A model generated the notes under the pieces. The model made no database searches and had not been told where the DNA came from. It saw nothing but the letters and a program-made list of their open reading frames with translations. A stretch of DNA of 64,000 bases from NCBI GenBank assembly GCA_025355765.1, contig JANXZB010000102.1, positions 1 through 64,000 on the forward strand, given 5' to 3'. Positions 45,980 through 55,672 of the stretch are shown in pieces (within the stretch, counting starts at the first letter, position 1; every line of letters starts with the position of its first letter). Source of the DNA: Actinomycetes bacterium. Its GTDB lineage: Bacteria > Actinomycetota > Actinomycetes > Nanopelagicales > Nanopelagicaceae. The position numbers and the translations under genes were made by a program.

Positions 45980-48900
45980 ATGGCAGGTGTATCGAGTCTT
46001 CCTATAGCGCAAGGTCTCTATGACCCTGCCTTTGAACACGATGCCTGCGGAGTTGCGATGGTGGCAACGCTCAATCAAGTGCCAACCCATGAGATCGTGC
46101 GGAAGGCTCTAACTGCCCTGCGCAACTTGGAACATCGAGGCGCCTCGGGGGCTGAGCCAGATAGCGGGGACGGCGCGGGAATTCTTATCCGCATACCAGA
46201 TCAATTTTTCCGGAATGTGGTCACCTTTGAACTTCCTCCTTCGGGCTCCTACGCCGTAGGCATCGCCTTCATTAGCGGGACGCAGAACCTCCACGATGAG
46301 ATTGAGGCCTTGGCCAAAGAAGAAGGTCTAAAAGTTCTGGGATGGCGAGAGGTTCCCGTGGATCCCACATCCCTTGGAAAGACGGCCCTATCTGTAATGC
46401 CCCGCTTTGAACAAATTTTTCTCAGTGGACAAGCGGGTGAGCAAGGGCTGCAACTAGATCGCATGGCTTACTGCTTGCGAAAGCGGGCAGAGCATTCCCT
46501 GCCTGTCTACTTTCCTTCGTTGTCATCCCAGACCATCGTCTACAAGGGGATGTTGACTACGGGCCAACTCGAAACCTTCTTCCCAGAACTCTCGGATGAG
46601 CGAGTTGTTTCGCCCCTTGCTCTTGTCCACTCAAGATTTTCGACTAACACTTTTCCTTCCTGGCCACTTGCGCACCCTTACCGCTTCATTGCCCATAACG
46701 GGGAAATCAACACCGTCAAAGGCAACAGGAATTGGATGCGCGCTCGCGAGGCCCTGCTTGCAAGTGATTTGATTCCGGGAGATATTTCACGTCTCTTTCC
46801 GATCGTTGACGAACACGGCAGCGACTCTGCTTCATTTGATCAAGTCCTCGAACTTCTCTATCTCGGTGGACGTTCTCTGGCTCATTCAATCTTGATGATG
46901 ATTCCTGAAGCGTGGGAGAATCACGCCTCTATGCCAGAGAAACGCAAAGAGTTCTACTCCTTTCATGCCTCTTTGATGGAACCATGGGATGGTCCAGCGT
47001 GCGTGACTTTCACAGACGGTCACCAAGTCGGAGCCGTCCTTGACCGCAATGGATTGAGACCTTCTCGTTACTGGGTGACAAAGGACGGCATTGTTGTGCT
47101 TGCAAGTGAAGTCGGAGTTCTAGATATTCCCGCAGACGAAATTGTGAGAAAAGGACGCCTTCAACCGGGGAAGATGTTCCTTGTTGATATCGAAGCCGGG
47201 CGAATTATCGAAGATGAGGAAATAAAAGACCAGCTCGCCGATTCTGCACCGTACGGAGAATGGCTCCACGCAGGAATGGTGAAGTTGGTCGACCTTCCGG
47301 CACGTGAACATATTGTCTATCCGCACTCATCCGTCGTGCGTCGCCAGAGAGCATTTGGATATACCGAAGAGGAATTGCGAATCATCATCACGCCGATGGC
47401 TCGCAACGGCTCCGAGCCGCTGGGCTCCATGGGAACAGATTCACCGATTGCTGCCCTATCGGCTAAACCCAGATTGCTCTTTGATTATTTCTCCCAACTC
47501 TTTGCTCAAGTTACCAACCCTCCGCTTGATGCGATTCGCGAAGAACTCGTCACCTCTCTCAGCGGAGCAATAGGGCCAGAGCACAATCTCCTAGACCCAG
47601 GTCCAGCTTCCTGTCGCCAGATTCAACTGGATTTTCCGGTCATCGATAACGATGAATTGGCCAAGATTATTCACGTCAATGCTGATGGCGATCATCCGGG
47701 ATTTGCAGCACATGTAGTTCGCGGACTCTTTCCTGTAGCAGGAGATGGTGCCGCACTTCGCCAGCGTCTAGAGGAGATACGAATTGAAGTCTCCCAGGCG
47801 ATAGCAGATGGTGCTCGACTTATCGTTCTTTCAGACCGTGACGGAGACGCAGACAATGCACCGATTCCATCGTTGTTGCTCACCGCTGCAGTCCATCATC
47901 ACCTTATCCGTGAGAAGACTCGCACGATGGTTGGACTGATCGTCGAAGCAGGAGATGTCAGAGAAGTTCATCACGCTGCCGTATTGGTCGGATACGGAGC
48001 AGCTGCAATAAATCCTTATTTGGCTATGGAGAGCGCAGAGGACTTGGTTCATCAAGGCGTCATCACTGGAATATCGCCAGAAAAGGCCGTTCGAAACCTC
48101 ATTAAGTCCCTTGGCAAGGGCGTTTTGAAGGTGATGTCGAAAATGGGCATATCAACAATTGCCTCATACACGGGTGCGCAGGTCTTCGAGGCAATCGGCC
48201 TTTCCCAAGAGTTGGTCGACGAGTTCTTTGTCGGCACAACATCGCGCTTAGGCGGAATCGGCCTTGATGTCATTGCCGAAGAAGCGATTGCCCGTCACCA
48301 CATTGCATACCCACCAGGCGGGGAAGTCCCCGGTACGAAGCGCCTTCCTATCGGTGGAGAGTACCAGTGGCGTCGCGAGGGCGAACCGCACCTCTTTGAT
48401 CCGGAGACTGTATTCACTCTCCAGCACTCAACGCGTAATAAGCGCTTCGATGTTTTCAAGCGGTACACGCAGAAGATTGACGAGCAGAGCAAGTCTTTGA
48501 TGACATTACGCGGACTTTTCGAATTCAACTTTGATGCTAATGCGCCCATTTCGATTGATGAAGTTGAACCAGTTGAGAGCATTCTCAAAAGGTTCTCCAC
48601 GGGTGCCATGTCGTACGGTTCCATCTCCCAAGAGGCTCACGAGACAATGGCAATCGCCATGAACCGCATCGGTGGCAAATCCAATACCGGTGAAGGCGGA
48701 GAGGATCCCTCTCGCTTCATACCGATGGATAATGGGGACTCCAAGCGCTCGGCGATCAAGCAGGTTGCCAGTGGTCGCTTCGGTGTCACGAGCGAGTACC
48801 TTGTAAATGCCGACGATATTCAGATCAAGATCGCACAGGGTGCCAAGCCCGGTGAAGGCGGACAGTTGCCAGGCAACAAGGTCTATCCATGGATCGCAAA

Positions 48901-50494
48901 AGTTCGGTACTCAACTCCAGGTGTTGGCTTGATTTCTCCTCCGCCACATCACGACATCTATTCGATCGAAGATTTAGCTCAGCTGATTCATGACTTGAAG
49001 AATGCCAACAAGAATGCGCGCATTCACGTGAAATTGGTGGCTGAGGTCGGAGTAGGAACTGTGGCAGCAGGTGTCAGCAAGGCACATGCTGATGTTGTTC
49101 TCATTTCCGGTCACGATGGCGGCACTGGTGCCTCTCCGCTGACCTCGCTCAAGCACGCAGGAGCACCATGGGAACTTGGATTGGCCGAGACTCAGCAGAC
49201 CCTTCTACTAAACGGGCTGCGCGATCGCATTGTTGTTCAAACGGATGGGCAACTCAAGACCGGTCGCGACGTAGTTATCGCCGCTCTTCTTGGAGCCGAA
49301 GAATTTGGTTTTGCAACCGCACCGCTTGTGGTTTCTGGTTGCGTAATGATGAGGGTTTGTCATTTGGACACCTGCCCCGTTGGAGTGGCAACTCAAAATC
49401 CAGAATTGCGCAAGCGTTTTACCGGCAAGCCCGAATTTGTCGAGACCTTCTTCCAATATATTGGCGAAGAAGTACGTGAGTATCTTGCACAACTAGGGTT
49501 TCGTTCCGTCGAAGAAGCCGTCGGTCGCATTGAGATGTTGAAGACGAAGAAGGCGGTCGATCATTGGAAGGCAAGTGGCTTGGATCTTGCCCCCTTGCTC
49601 ACCCGGCCCGACGTTGAGAGCACCTTGCACCAAACAATTGCTCAGGACCACGGCCTAGATGCCGCCCTCGACAATACTTTGATCGAACTGGCCGAGCCCG
49701 CCCTTGCAAAAGGCGAGCCCGTGAAGTTCGAGATTTCCGTACGAAACGTCAATAGAACTGTCGGAACAATGCTGGGTGCCGAGATCACGAGAAAATATGG
49801 TGGTCGGGGCCTGCCTGCCAACACGGTGGATATCACTTTTCACGGCTCGGCCGGACAATCATTTGGCGCCTTTATTCCGCAGGGACTGACCCTTCGACTC
49901 TATGGCGATTCAAATGACTACGTGGGCAAGGGAATTTCTGGCGGTCGAATTATTGTGGTTCCAGATGTGACGGCGACTTTCCCCTCAAACGAAAATGTCA
50001 TCGCTGGAAACGTCATCGGTTACGGTGCAACTTCAGGTGAGATCTTTATTCGAGGAGTTGTTGGCGAAAGATTCTGTGTCCGTAATTCTGGAGCGACTGC
50101 GATAGTTGAAGGAATCGGCGACCATGGCTGTGAGTACATGACGGGTGGTCAGGTTCTCGTGCTTGGTCGGACTGGACGCAATTTTGCAGCAGGCATGTCA
50201 GGTGGGCGCGCATTCGTGCTCGATCTCGACCCTGCGCTCGTGAACAACGAGATGGTTGACATACTCGCGGTTCCGCGAGATCAAAGAGATGCCGTGCGTG
50301 ACTTGGTTGCTCGGTTCTCTGACGAGACTAATTCACAAGTTGCTGCTGAGTTGCTGTCAGATTGGGATGAGGCGATCCATCGCATAGCCATGGTTATGCC
50401 ACGTGACTATGCGAGGGTGCTTAACGCCATGCAAAGGGCGCAAGATGAGGGCCTTGCATCTGATACCTATGTAATGGAGGTTGCGAATGGGTGA
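45980..50494 (+). CDS. gltB: Glutamate synthase (NADPH) large subunit
   Basis: A 1504-residue GOGAT alpha subunit. The glutaminase domain begins after a 22-residue propeptide with catalytic C23 ([10 protein letters not shown]). It is followed by the central domain, the FMN domain ([11 protein letters not shown]-like [14 protein letters not shown]), the 3Fe-4S cysteines in [16 protein letters not shown] (about 1120) and the C-terminal glycine-rich beta helix. ATG 45980 has AGGAG upstream; an in-frame ATG at 45902 would add 26 non-conserved residues. With GltD it makes two glutamates from glutamine and 2-oxoglutarate. Confidence 0.97.
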   Translation: MAGVSSLPIAQGLYDPAFEHDACGVAMVATLNQVPTHEIVRKALTALRNLEHRGASGAEPDSGDGAGILIRIPDQFFRNVVTFELPPSGSYAVGIAFISGTQNLHDEIEALAKEEGLKVLGWREVPVDPTSLGKTALSVMPRFEQIFLSGQAGEQGLQLDRMAYCLRKRAEHSLPVYFPSLSSQTIVYKGMLTTGQLETFFPELSDERVVSPLALVHSRFSTNTFPSWPLAHPYRFIAHNGEINTVKGNRNWMRAREALLASDLIPGDISRLFPIVDEHGSDSASFDQVLELLYLGGRSLAHSILMMIPEAWENHASMPEKRKEFYSFHASLMEPWDGPACVTFTDGHQVGAVLDRNGLRPSRYWVTKDGIVVLASEVGVLDIPADEIVRKGRLQPGKMFLVDIEAGRIIEDEEIKDQLADSAPYGEWLHAGMVKLVDLPAREHIVYPHSSVVRRQRAFGYTEEELRIIITPMARNGSEPLGSMGTDSPIAALSAKPRLLFDYFSQLFAQVTNPPLDAIREELVTSLSGAIGPEHNLLDPGPASCRQIQLDFPVIDNDELAKIIHVNADGDHPGFAAHVVRGLFPVAGDGAALRQRLEEIRIEVSQAIADGARLIVLSDRDGDADNAPIPSLLLTAAVHHHLIREKTRTMVGLIVEAGDVREVHHAAVLVGYGAAAINPYLAMESAEDLVHQGVITGISPEKAVRNLIKSLGKGVLKVMSKMGISTIASYTGAQVFEAIGLSQELVDEFFVGTTSRLGGIGLDVIAEEAIARHHIAYPPGGEVPGTKRLPIGGEYQWRREGEPHLFDPETVFTLQHSTRNKRFDVFKRYTQKIDEQSKSLMTLRGLFEFNFDANAPISIDEVEPVESILKRFSTGAMSYGSISQEAHETMAIAMNRIGGKSNTGEGGEDPSRFIPMDNGDSKRSAIKQVASGRFGVTSEYLVNADDIQIKIAQGAKPGEGGQLPGNKVYPWIAKVRYSTPGVGLISPPPHHDIYSIEDLAQLIHDLKNANKNARIHVKLVAEVGVGTVAAGVSKAHADVVLISGHDGGTGASPLTSLKHAGAPWELGLAETQQTLLLNGLRDRIVVQTDGQLKTGRDVVIAALLGAEEFGFATAPLVVSGCVMMRVCHLDTCPVGVATQNPELRKRFTGKPEFVETFFQYIGEEVREYLAQLGFRSVEEAVGRIEMLKTKKAVDHWKASGLDLAPLLTRPDVESTLHQTIAQDHGLDAALDNTLIELAEPALAKGEPVKFEISVRNVNRTVGTMLGAEITRKYGGRGLPANTVDITFHGSAGQSFGAFIPQGLTLRLYGDSNDYVGKGISGGRIIVVPDVTATFPSNENVIAGNVIGYGATSGEIFIRGVVGERFCVRNSGATAIVEGIGDHGCEYMTGGQVLVLGRTGRNFAAGMSGGRAFVLDLDPALVNNEMVDILAVPRDQRDAVRDLVARFSDETNSQVAAELLSDWDEAIHRIAMVMPRDYARVLNAMQRAQDEGLASDTYVMEVANG

Positions 50495-51941
50495 TCCAAA
50501 GGGGTTTTTGACAACACCTCGAGAAACGCCCACGAGGCGTCCAGTTGACGTTCGTATTCAGGATTGGAAAGAGGTTTACGAACCTCAGCCACTCGAAGTT
50601 TTGCAGAAGCAGGCTGGCCGCTGCATGGATTGCGGTATCCCGTTCTGTCATCAAGGTTGTCCGTTGGGTAACTTAATTCCTGAATGGAACGACTTGATGT
50701 GGCGGGGTGACAAGAACGAGGCCATGGCACGTCTTCATGCGACCAATAATTTTCCCGAATTCACCGGACGGCTCTGCCCTGCACCGTGTGAGACCGCCTG
50801 CGTCGTGGCGATCAACGCCGAGGCAGTGACGATTAAGCAGGTCGAACTTCGCACAATCGAAGAGGCATTTGCCAATGGCCAAGTTGTTCCACTTACTCCA
50901 GATCGACTCACGGGCAAGACCGTTGCCGTTATTGGCTCAGGTCCGGCAGGGTTGGCTGCGGCACAGCAACTAACACGTGCGGGACATACGGTGGCCGTCT
51001 ACGAGCGGGCGCCGAAAATCGGCGGGCTCATGCGTTATGGAATACCTGAATTCAAAATGGAGAAGTCGATTCTGGATCGAAGAATTGTGCAGATGGAAGC
51101 CGAAGGAACTCGCTTTCGTGCGGGAGTCGAAGTTGGCACCGAAATCACTGGTCATCAATTGCGATCTCGATATGACGCAGTCGTCCTAGCAGTCGGTGCA
51201 ACCCAATGGCGAGATCTGCCGGTCCCGGGACGTGAATTGGTTGGGGTCTACCAAGCGATGGAATACCTTCCTTGGGGAAATCTTCAGGCCTTGGGCGAAA
51301 CCGAAGAGCCCCTCATTAATGTTCAAGGCAAGCATGTTGTCATTCTCGGTGGGGGAGATACCGGTGCAGACTGTTTAGGCACTGCAATCCGTCAAGGCGC
51401 GGCAAGTGTTACGCAACTTGAGATCATGCCTCGCCCAACGGAGGAGCGACCGAGTGCACAACCTTGGCCTACTTATCCGATGATCTATCGAGTTTCAAGC
51501 GCACACGAAGAGTTGGATAACCGAATCTTTTCCGTTTCGACGGAGAAGTTCGTTGGTGATGAAAATGGAAATTTGCGCGCCCTCTCATTGGTCGAAACTG
51601 AATTCATTGACGGAAAATTCAAGCCAGTGCCAGGCACTGAGCGTGAGATTCCTGCAGATTTCATCTTCCTTGCCATGGGATTCACAGGACCTGAAAAGAA
51701 TGAACTTCTTACTCAACTCGAAGTCGAATTCGATGAACGCGGAAATATTAAGCGCGATGAAAAATATCAAACTTCTACTGATTCAGTATTCGTATGCGGA
51801 GACGCAGGTCGCGGGCAATCGCTCATTGTCTGGGCCATTGCGGAAGGACGAAGTGCAGCTGCCGCAGTTGATGAATTCCTCACAGGACACACTCAATTAC
51901 CGGCACCAATCCCACCCACAGCACGTCCGATGATGGTTTAA
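50487..51941 (+). CDS. gltD: Glutamate synthase (NADPH) small subunit
   Basis: A 484-residue flavoprotein that passes electrons from NADPH to GltB. The N-terminal iron-sulfur cysteines are C46, C49, C54, C58 and C97, C101, C105; the FAD motif is [13 protein letters not shown] (about 147-159) and a second dinucleotide fold has [17 protein letters not shown] 50487 follows ATGGAGGT by seven bases and lies inside the end of gltB. Confidence 0.96.
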   Translation: MGDPKGFLTTPRETPTRRPVDVRIQDWKEVYEPQPLEVLQKQAGRCMDCGIPFCHQGCPLGNLIPEWNDLMWRGDKNEAMARLHATNNFPEFTGRLCPAPCETACVVAINAEAVTIKQVELRTIEEAFANGQVVPLTPDRLTGKTVAVIGSGPAGLAAAQQLTRAGHTVAVYERAPKIGGLMRYGIPEFKMEKSILDRRIVQMEAEGTRFRAGVEVGTEITGHQLRSRYDAVVLAVGATQWRDLPVPGRELVGVYQAMEYLPWGNLQALGETEEPLINVQGKHVVILGGGDTGADCLGTAIRQGAASVTQLEIMPRPTEERPSAQPWPTYPMIYRVSSAHEELDNRIFSVSTEKFVGDENGNLRALSLVETEFIDGKFKPVPGTEREIPADFIFLAMGFTGPEKNELLTQLEVEFDERGNIKRDEKYQTSTDSVFVCGDAGRGQSLIVWAIAEGRSAAAAVDEFLTGHTQLPAPIPPTARPMMV

Positions 51942-51950
51942 GGTAGATGA

Positions 51951-53390
51951 ATGCGTAGAGCGAAAATAGTGTGCACATTGGGACCAGCGGTTGAGACTTC
52001 TGAAAAAGTTCACCAGTTGATTGAAGCTGGCATGAATATGGCCCGGTTGAATCTTTCCCACGGCTCATACGAAGAGCACCAAGCACGCCTAGATATGGTT
52101 CGTGCGGCTGCAAATGAACGAGGTCAGGCAGTAGCCATCCTGGTTGATTTGCAAGGGCCGAAAATTCGCCTTGCTCGTTTCGCACATGGTCCGCATGATT
52201 TGGCGCGCGGTGACATTTTCACGATCACTACGGATGAGGTTGAAGGTACGAAAGAGCGCGTTGGTACCACCTACAAGGGTCTTCCTGGCGATTGCAACCC
52301 GGGGGACCGCATCCTTATAGATGATGGCAAGGTGACTGTCGAAGTAGTTGAAGTAAAGGGCAATGACGTTGTCACCAAAGTAATTGAGCCTGGAGCCGTC
52401 AGTAATAATAAAGGTATCAACCTGCCTGGCGTGGCAGTTTCAGTTCCAGCCCTTTCCGAGAAAGACATTGAGGATCTTCGATGGGGATTAAGAGCTGGCG
52501 CAGATTTCATTGCGCTCTCCTTCGTTCGTAACGCCGAGGATATTACTGGTGTTCATAAGATCATGGACGAGATGGGAATTCGAGTTCCGGTTATAGCCAA
52601 AATTGAGAAGCCGCAAGCGGTTGAGAATCTGGAAAGCATTATTGATGCATTCGACGGGATTATGGTTGCCCGCGGTGATCTTGGCGTTGAACTTCCGATT
52701 GAGGATGTTCCCCTAGTGCAGAAGCGCTGCGTTGAAATGGCGCGCGAGTCTGCCAAGCCGGTAATTGTGGCCACCCAAATGCTCGATTCAATGATTTCAA
52801 ATTCTCGCCCCACGAGGGCCGAAGCCACCGATTGTGCGAATGCTGTTCTGGATGGCGCCGATGCTCTGATGCTTTCTGGTGAAACCAGCGTCGGAGAATT
52901 TCCGATCGAAACAGTTCAGACGATGGCTCGGATAATTGAGAAGACCGAAGAGGGCGGCCTCGACCGCATTCGCCCTCTCTCGCATAAGCCACGAACAAAG
53001 GGCGGCGCGATTACAAAAGCCGCTGCCGAAGTAGGGGAGATTGTTGGAGCTAAATTCCTCGTTGCATTTACGAAGAGCGGAGATTCTGCTCGTCGGATGG
53101 CCAGATTGAGATCGCATATCCCGATTCTGGCGCTGACTCCAGATGTCGGAACCTACAATCGAATGGCTCTTACTTGGGGTGTGGAATCTATGCTTGCCCC
53201 GGTGGTAAGCCACACAGATGAAATGGTGCGGCAGGTTGATTCTCTTCTCATTGAGTCAAAGCGAGCCGAAATAGGCGAAGTGATCATGATCGTCGCCGGA
53301 GCCCCTCCTGGAATTCCAGGATCAACCAACGCCATGCGCGTTCACCGAATTGGAGATGCCGTAGGCGGTATCGCCCCTGCTTATCGCTAG
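51951..53390 (+). CDS. pyk: Pyruvate kinase
   Basis: A 479-residue glycolytic enzyme. It has AKIVCTLGPAVET, MNMARLNLSHG, the active-site VIAKIEKPQAVENL, VARGDLGVELP and LSGETSVGEFP, with a full C-terminal allosteric domain. It starts nine bases after gltD. No clear terminator separates it from the tRNA 52 bases downstream. Confidence 0.97.
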   Translation: MRRAKIVCTLGPAVETSEKVHQLIEAGMNMARLNLSHGSYEEHQARLDMVRAAANERGQAVAILVDLQGPKIRLARFAHGPHDLARGDIFTITTDEVEGTKERVGTTYKGLPGDCNPGDRILIDDGKVTVEVVEVKGNDVVTKVIEPGAVSNNKGINLPGVAVSVPALSEKDIEDLRWGLRAGADFIALSFVRNAEDITGVHKIMDEMGIRVPVIAKIEKPQAVENLESIIDAFDGIMVARGDLGVELPIEDVPLVQKRCVEMARESAKPVIVATQMLDSMISNSRPTRAEATDCANAVLDGADALMLSGETSVGEFPIETVQTMARIIEKTEEGGLDRIRPLSHKPRTKGGAITKAAAEVGEIVGAKFLVAFTKSGDSARRMARLRSHIPILALTPDVGTYNRMALTWGVESMLAPVVSHTDEMVRQVDSLLIESKRAEIGEVIMIVAGAPPGIPGSTNAMRVHRIGDAVGGIAPAYR

Positions 53391-53442
53391 ATCTTCGCTG
53401 GGAATTCGTGACATGGTGCGTTTTCGCTAGACTATCTCGCGC

Positions 53443-53515
53443 GCCTCGGTACTCCAACGGTAGAGAGGGCAGTCTCAAACACTGCATAGTGTCGGTTCGA
53501 ATCCGACTCGGGGCA
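53443..53515 (+). tRNA. tRNA with CAA anticodon (leucine TTG codon) and class I shape
   Basis: 73 nt. The acceptor GCCTCGG (53443-53449) pairs with TCGGGGC (two G-U pairs), and the discriminator is A53515. The anticodon stem GCAGT/ACTGC is perfect, with loop CTCAAAC, giving anticodon CAA. The T arm GTCGG-TTCGAAT-CCGAC is perfect. The D stem is weak (CTC/GAG plus a C-A mismatch). The variable loop has only five bases (ATAGT), whereas bacterial tRNA-Leu normally has a long variable arm. CCA is not encoded. TAGACT (53428-53433) is a possible -10 box. Confidence 0.8.
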
Positions 53516-53516
53516 C

Positions 53517-54119
53517 ATGAATTCAGAATCCACACTCGGTGCAATCGCACCTCGCATCGTCGTCGCCGAAGATGAGGCTCTTATCCGCATGGATCTGGTG
53601 GAGATGCTCACCGAATCTGGTTACGAAGTTGTCGGGCAGGCAAGCAACGGACAAGAGGCCATTGCCCTCGTGCAAGAGCTGAAGCCGGACTTGGCAATTC
53701 TTGACGTGAAGATGCCCGTCATGGATGGGATCTCAGCGGCCGAGGCGATCATTCATGTATCGCCAGTACTCATGCTCACCGCATTCAGCCAGAAGGAATT
53801 GATCGAGCGCGCCCGTGATGCTGGGGTCATGGCCTATGTGGTGAAGCCCTTTTCAATAACAGATCTCGTACCCGCGATGGAAATTGCAATGAGCAGACAC
53901 AAGCAAATGACTTCCCTTGAGAAGGAAATCTCCGATCTTCAGGATCGTCTAGAGACTCGCAAACTGATTGATCGCGCCAAAGGGATTCTTATGACCGCCC
54001 TCAATCTCACCGAACCACAAGCCTTCTCCTGGATACAGCGCGCCGCAATGGATCGAAGGATGAGTATGAAAGAGGTCGCGATGGCAGTCATTTCGCCAAC
54101 GGCAGTCCCTGAGCGTTAA
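53517..54119 (+). CDS. pdtaR: ANTAR-domain response regulator (PdtaR type)
   Basis: A 200-residue regulator with a CheY-like receiver (phospho-acceptor D63 in LAILDVKMPVMDG, LTAFSQ and VVKPFS) and a C-terminal ANTAR RNA-binding domain (about 139-195: LIDRAKGILMTALNLTEPQAF and on). ANTAR proteins bind paired hairpins to prevent transcription termination. The only usable start, ATG 53517, is one base after the last encoded base of the tRNA, so there is no room for a ribosome site. The partner sensor kinase is not in this window. This gene commonly lies next to pyk and polA in actinobacteria. Confidence 0.93.
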   Translation: MNSESTLGAIAPRIVVAEDEALIRMDLVEMLTESGYEVVGQASNGQEAIALVQELKPDLAILDVKMPVMDGISAAEAIIHVSPVLMLTAFSQKELIERARDAGVMAYVVKPFSITDLVPAMEIAMSRHKQMTSLEKEISDLQDRLETRKLIDRAKGILMTALNLTEPQAFSWIQRAAMDRRMSMKEVAMAVISPTAVPER

Positions 54120-54125
54120 CACTAC

Positions 54126-54173
54126 GTTACAAGTTCGTTATAACTGCGGTTTTAGTGCGTAAAGGGTTGTAAC
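54126..54173 (+). promoter_or_regulatory. GTTA-type octamers upstream of the ABC transporter
   Basis: GTTACAAG (54126-54133), the palindrome GTTATAAC (54137-54144) and GTTGTAAC (54166-54173). The first two are 11 bp apart, the helical spacing of GlnR-type half-sites; the third overlaps the -35 box. Candidate activator or repressor sites; the factor is unknown. Confidence 0.35.
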
Positions 54174-54195
54174 CGAACTCTGCCACCGATAGCCT
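54167..54195 (+). promoter_or_regulatory. Promoter of livK
   Basis: TTGTAA (54167-54172), 17 bp, TAGCCT (54190-54195). Transcription should begin near 54202, giving a leader of about 38 bases. Confidence 0.55.
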
Positions 54196-54206
54196 GACGC
54201 CCTCCC

Positions 54207-54218
54207 TGTCCCGGGACA
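54207..54218 (+). promoter_or_regulatory. 12-bp palindrome in the livK leader
   Basis: TGTCCCGGGACA is a perfect palindrome near the expected transcription start. It could be an operator or form part of a leader hairpin, in which CCTGT (from 54205) can pair with ACAGG in the ribosome site (54225-54229). Confidence 0.4.
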
Positions 54219-54239
54219 CAAGTAACAGGAAGGCCATAC

Positions 54240-55511
54240 ATGAAGAAGTCCTATCGTGCTATCAGCATCGTCGCATCTGTTGCGATGGTCGCTACAGCAC
54301 TCCTAGCGGGAACTTCGGCGGCAGATGCCGCAACGAAGGTCCTCACAATTTCGTCCGATCTTCCTCTACAGGGATCATCGTTCGACTCCAATGATTCAAC
54401 AAACAAGGCAATTGCGCTCTACCTCAAGCAGATCCACTACAAGGCCGGCAAGTACACGGTCAAGTTCAAGATCTACGATGATGCAACGGCGGCTAAGGGT
54501 TCATGGGATGACGCAAAGTGCGCCGCCAACGCCCAGGCTCACGTTGCCAACAAGAGTGAAGTTGCAGTTATGGGTACTTACAACTCCGGTTGTGCAAAGA
54601 TAGAAATTCCTATCCTTAACCAGGCTCCTGGTGGAGCAATGACCATGGTCTCTGATGCCAATACCAACCCTGGTTTGACTAAGAGCTGGAACCCAGGCGA
54701 GCCAGACAAGTACTATCCAACTGGTGCTCGTAACTACGCACGTGTTTGCACCACTGATGATGTTCAGGGTTCAGCCGCTGCGCAGTTCGCAAAGTCCATT
54801 GGTGTTAAGAGCGTATATGTTCTCAACGACACACAGACCTACGGTCAAGGTGTCGCTCAGGCATTTACTACCGAGGCTGTTAAGCAGGGGCTTACTGTTC
54901 TTTCAAGCGGTGCATACGGCGAAGGCTGGGATGCAAAACAGTCCGACTACACCGCCCTATTCACCAAGATCAAGGCTCTTAACCCAGACATGATTTATGT
55001 CGGAGGAATCTTCGATAACAACGGTGGACAGTTGACAAAGGACAAGGTTGCCGTTCTTGGAGACAACACGAAGGTTAAGTTCATGGCGCCAGATGGATTT
55101 ACTGGTTACCCAGAATTCAACTCAATGCCAGAAGCTGATGGTGCTTACCTATCCTTCGCAGGTCTTTCCAGCGATTTGTTGGCGAAGATCGATCCAAAGG
55201 GTGCTGGCGCTAACTTCGTCAAGGCATACAAGAAGGAGTACAAGAAGGACCCAGTTGGTTCATATCCGGTATACGGCGTTGCAGCTGTCCAGGTTATTTT
55301 GGCAGCGATCGCTAAGTCAGACGGAACCCGCAAGGGAGTAACCAACGCAATCTTCTCTGGTTCAGGAATCACAATTCCTGCCAAGACCTCTGTTCTCGGA
55401 AAGGCGCTGACAATTAGCACTCTTTCTGGAGACACATTGGCCAAGGACGTAACCATTGAGATTGTTAAGGGCGGACAAGAGACGACTTTGAAGGCTCAGA
55501 CCGTCAAGTAA
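54240..55511 (+). CDS. livK: Branched-chain amino acid-type ABC transporter, substrate-binding protein
   Basis: A 423-residue periplasmic-binding fold type I protein (Leu/Ile/Val-binding family). An N-terminal signal peptide MKKSYRAISIVASVAMVATA ends in LLAGTSAADA-AT. A lipobox would need a cysteine where LLAG is followed by Thr, so signal peptidase I cleavage is more likely. The mature domain has the two-lobe pattern (ISSDLPLQGSS, VYVLNDTQTYGQG, YPVYGVAAVQVI). AGGAAGG precedes the ATG. Relatives bind branched-chain amino acids, urea or short amides; the ligand cannot be fixed here. Confidence 0.85.
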   Translation: MKKSYRAISIVASVAMVATALLAGTSAADAATKVLTISSDLPLQGSSFDSNDSTNKAIALYLKQIHYKAGKYTVKFKIYDDATAAKGSWDDAKCAANAQAHVANKSEVAVMGTYNSGCAKIEIPILNQAPGGAMTMVSDANTNPGLTKSWNPGEPDKYYPTGARNYARVCTTDDVQGSAAAQFAKSIGVKSVYVLNDTQTYGQGVAQAFTTEAVKQGLTVLSSGAYGEGWDAKQSDYTALFTKIKALNPDMIYVGGIFDNNGGQLTKDKVAVLGDNTKVKFMAPDGFTGYPEFNSMPEADGAYLSFAGLSSDLLAKIDPKGAGANFVKAYKKEYKKDPVGSYPVYGVAAVQVILAAIAKSDGTRKGVTNAIFSGSGITIPAKTSVLGKALTISTLSGDTLAKDVTIEIVKGGQETTLKAQTVK

Positions 55512-55529
55512 GTCGATTCAGTCTCAATA

Positions 55530-55565
55530 AACTATCGGGGTGAGCGCATGCTCACCCCGATAGTT
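55530..55565 (+). terminator. Long perfect hairpin between livK and livH
   Basis: AACTATCGGGGTGAGC (55530-55545) pairs perfectly with 55550-55565 around the loop GCAT: a 16-bp stem 18 bases after the livK stop. No T-run follows, so it may be a 3'-end stabiliser or partial terminator that keeps the binding-protein mRNA more abundant than the permease mRNA. Confidence 0.6.
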
Positions 55566-55672
55566 CTGAGATAGATAATTAAAAATCGAATTCCCCGCAT
55601 TCTTTATATATCTTTGAGTTTGTTCGTGTATTACGATGACCACCATATTGGGCAGAGCGCGAAGGAGTCTTA

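Noticed and set aside
53390-53442. Terminator between pyk and the tRNA
   Set aside because: No hairpin with a T-run is visible, so read-through from pyk into the tRNA cannot be excluded.
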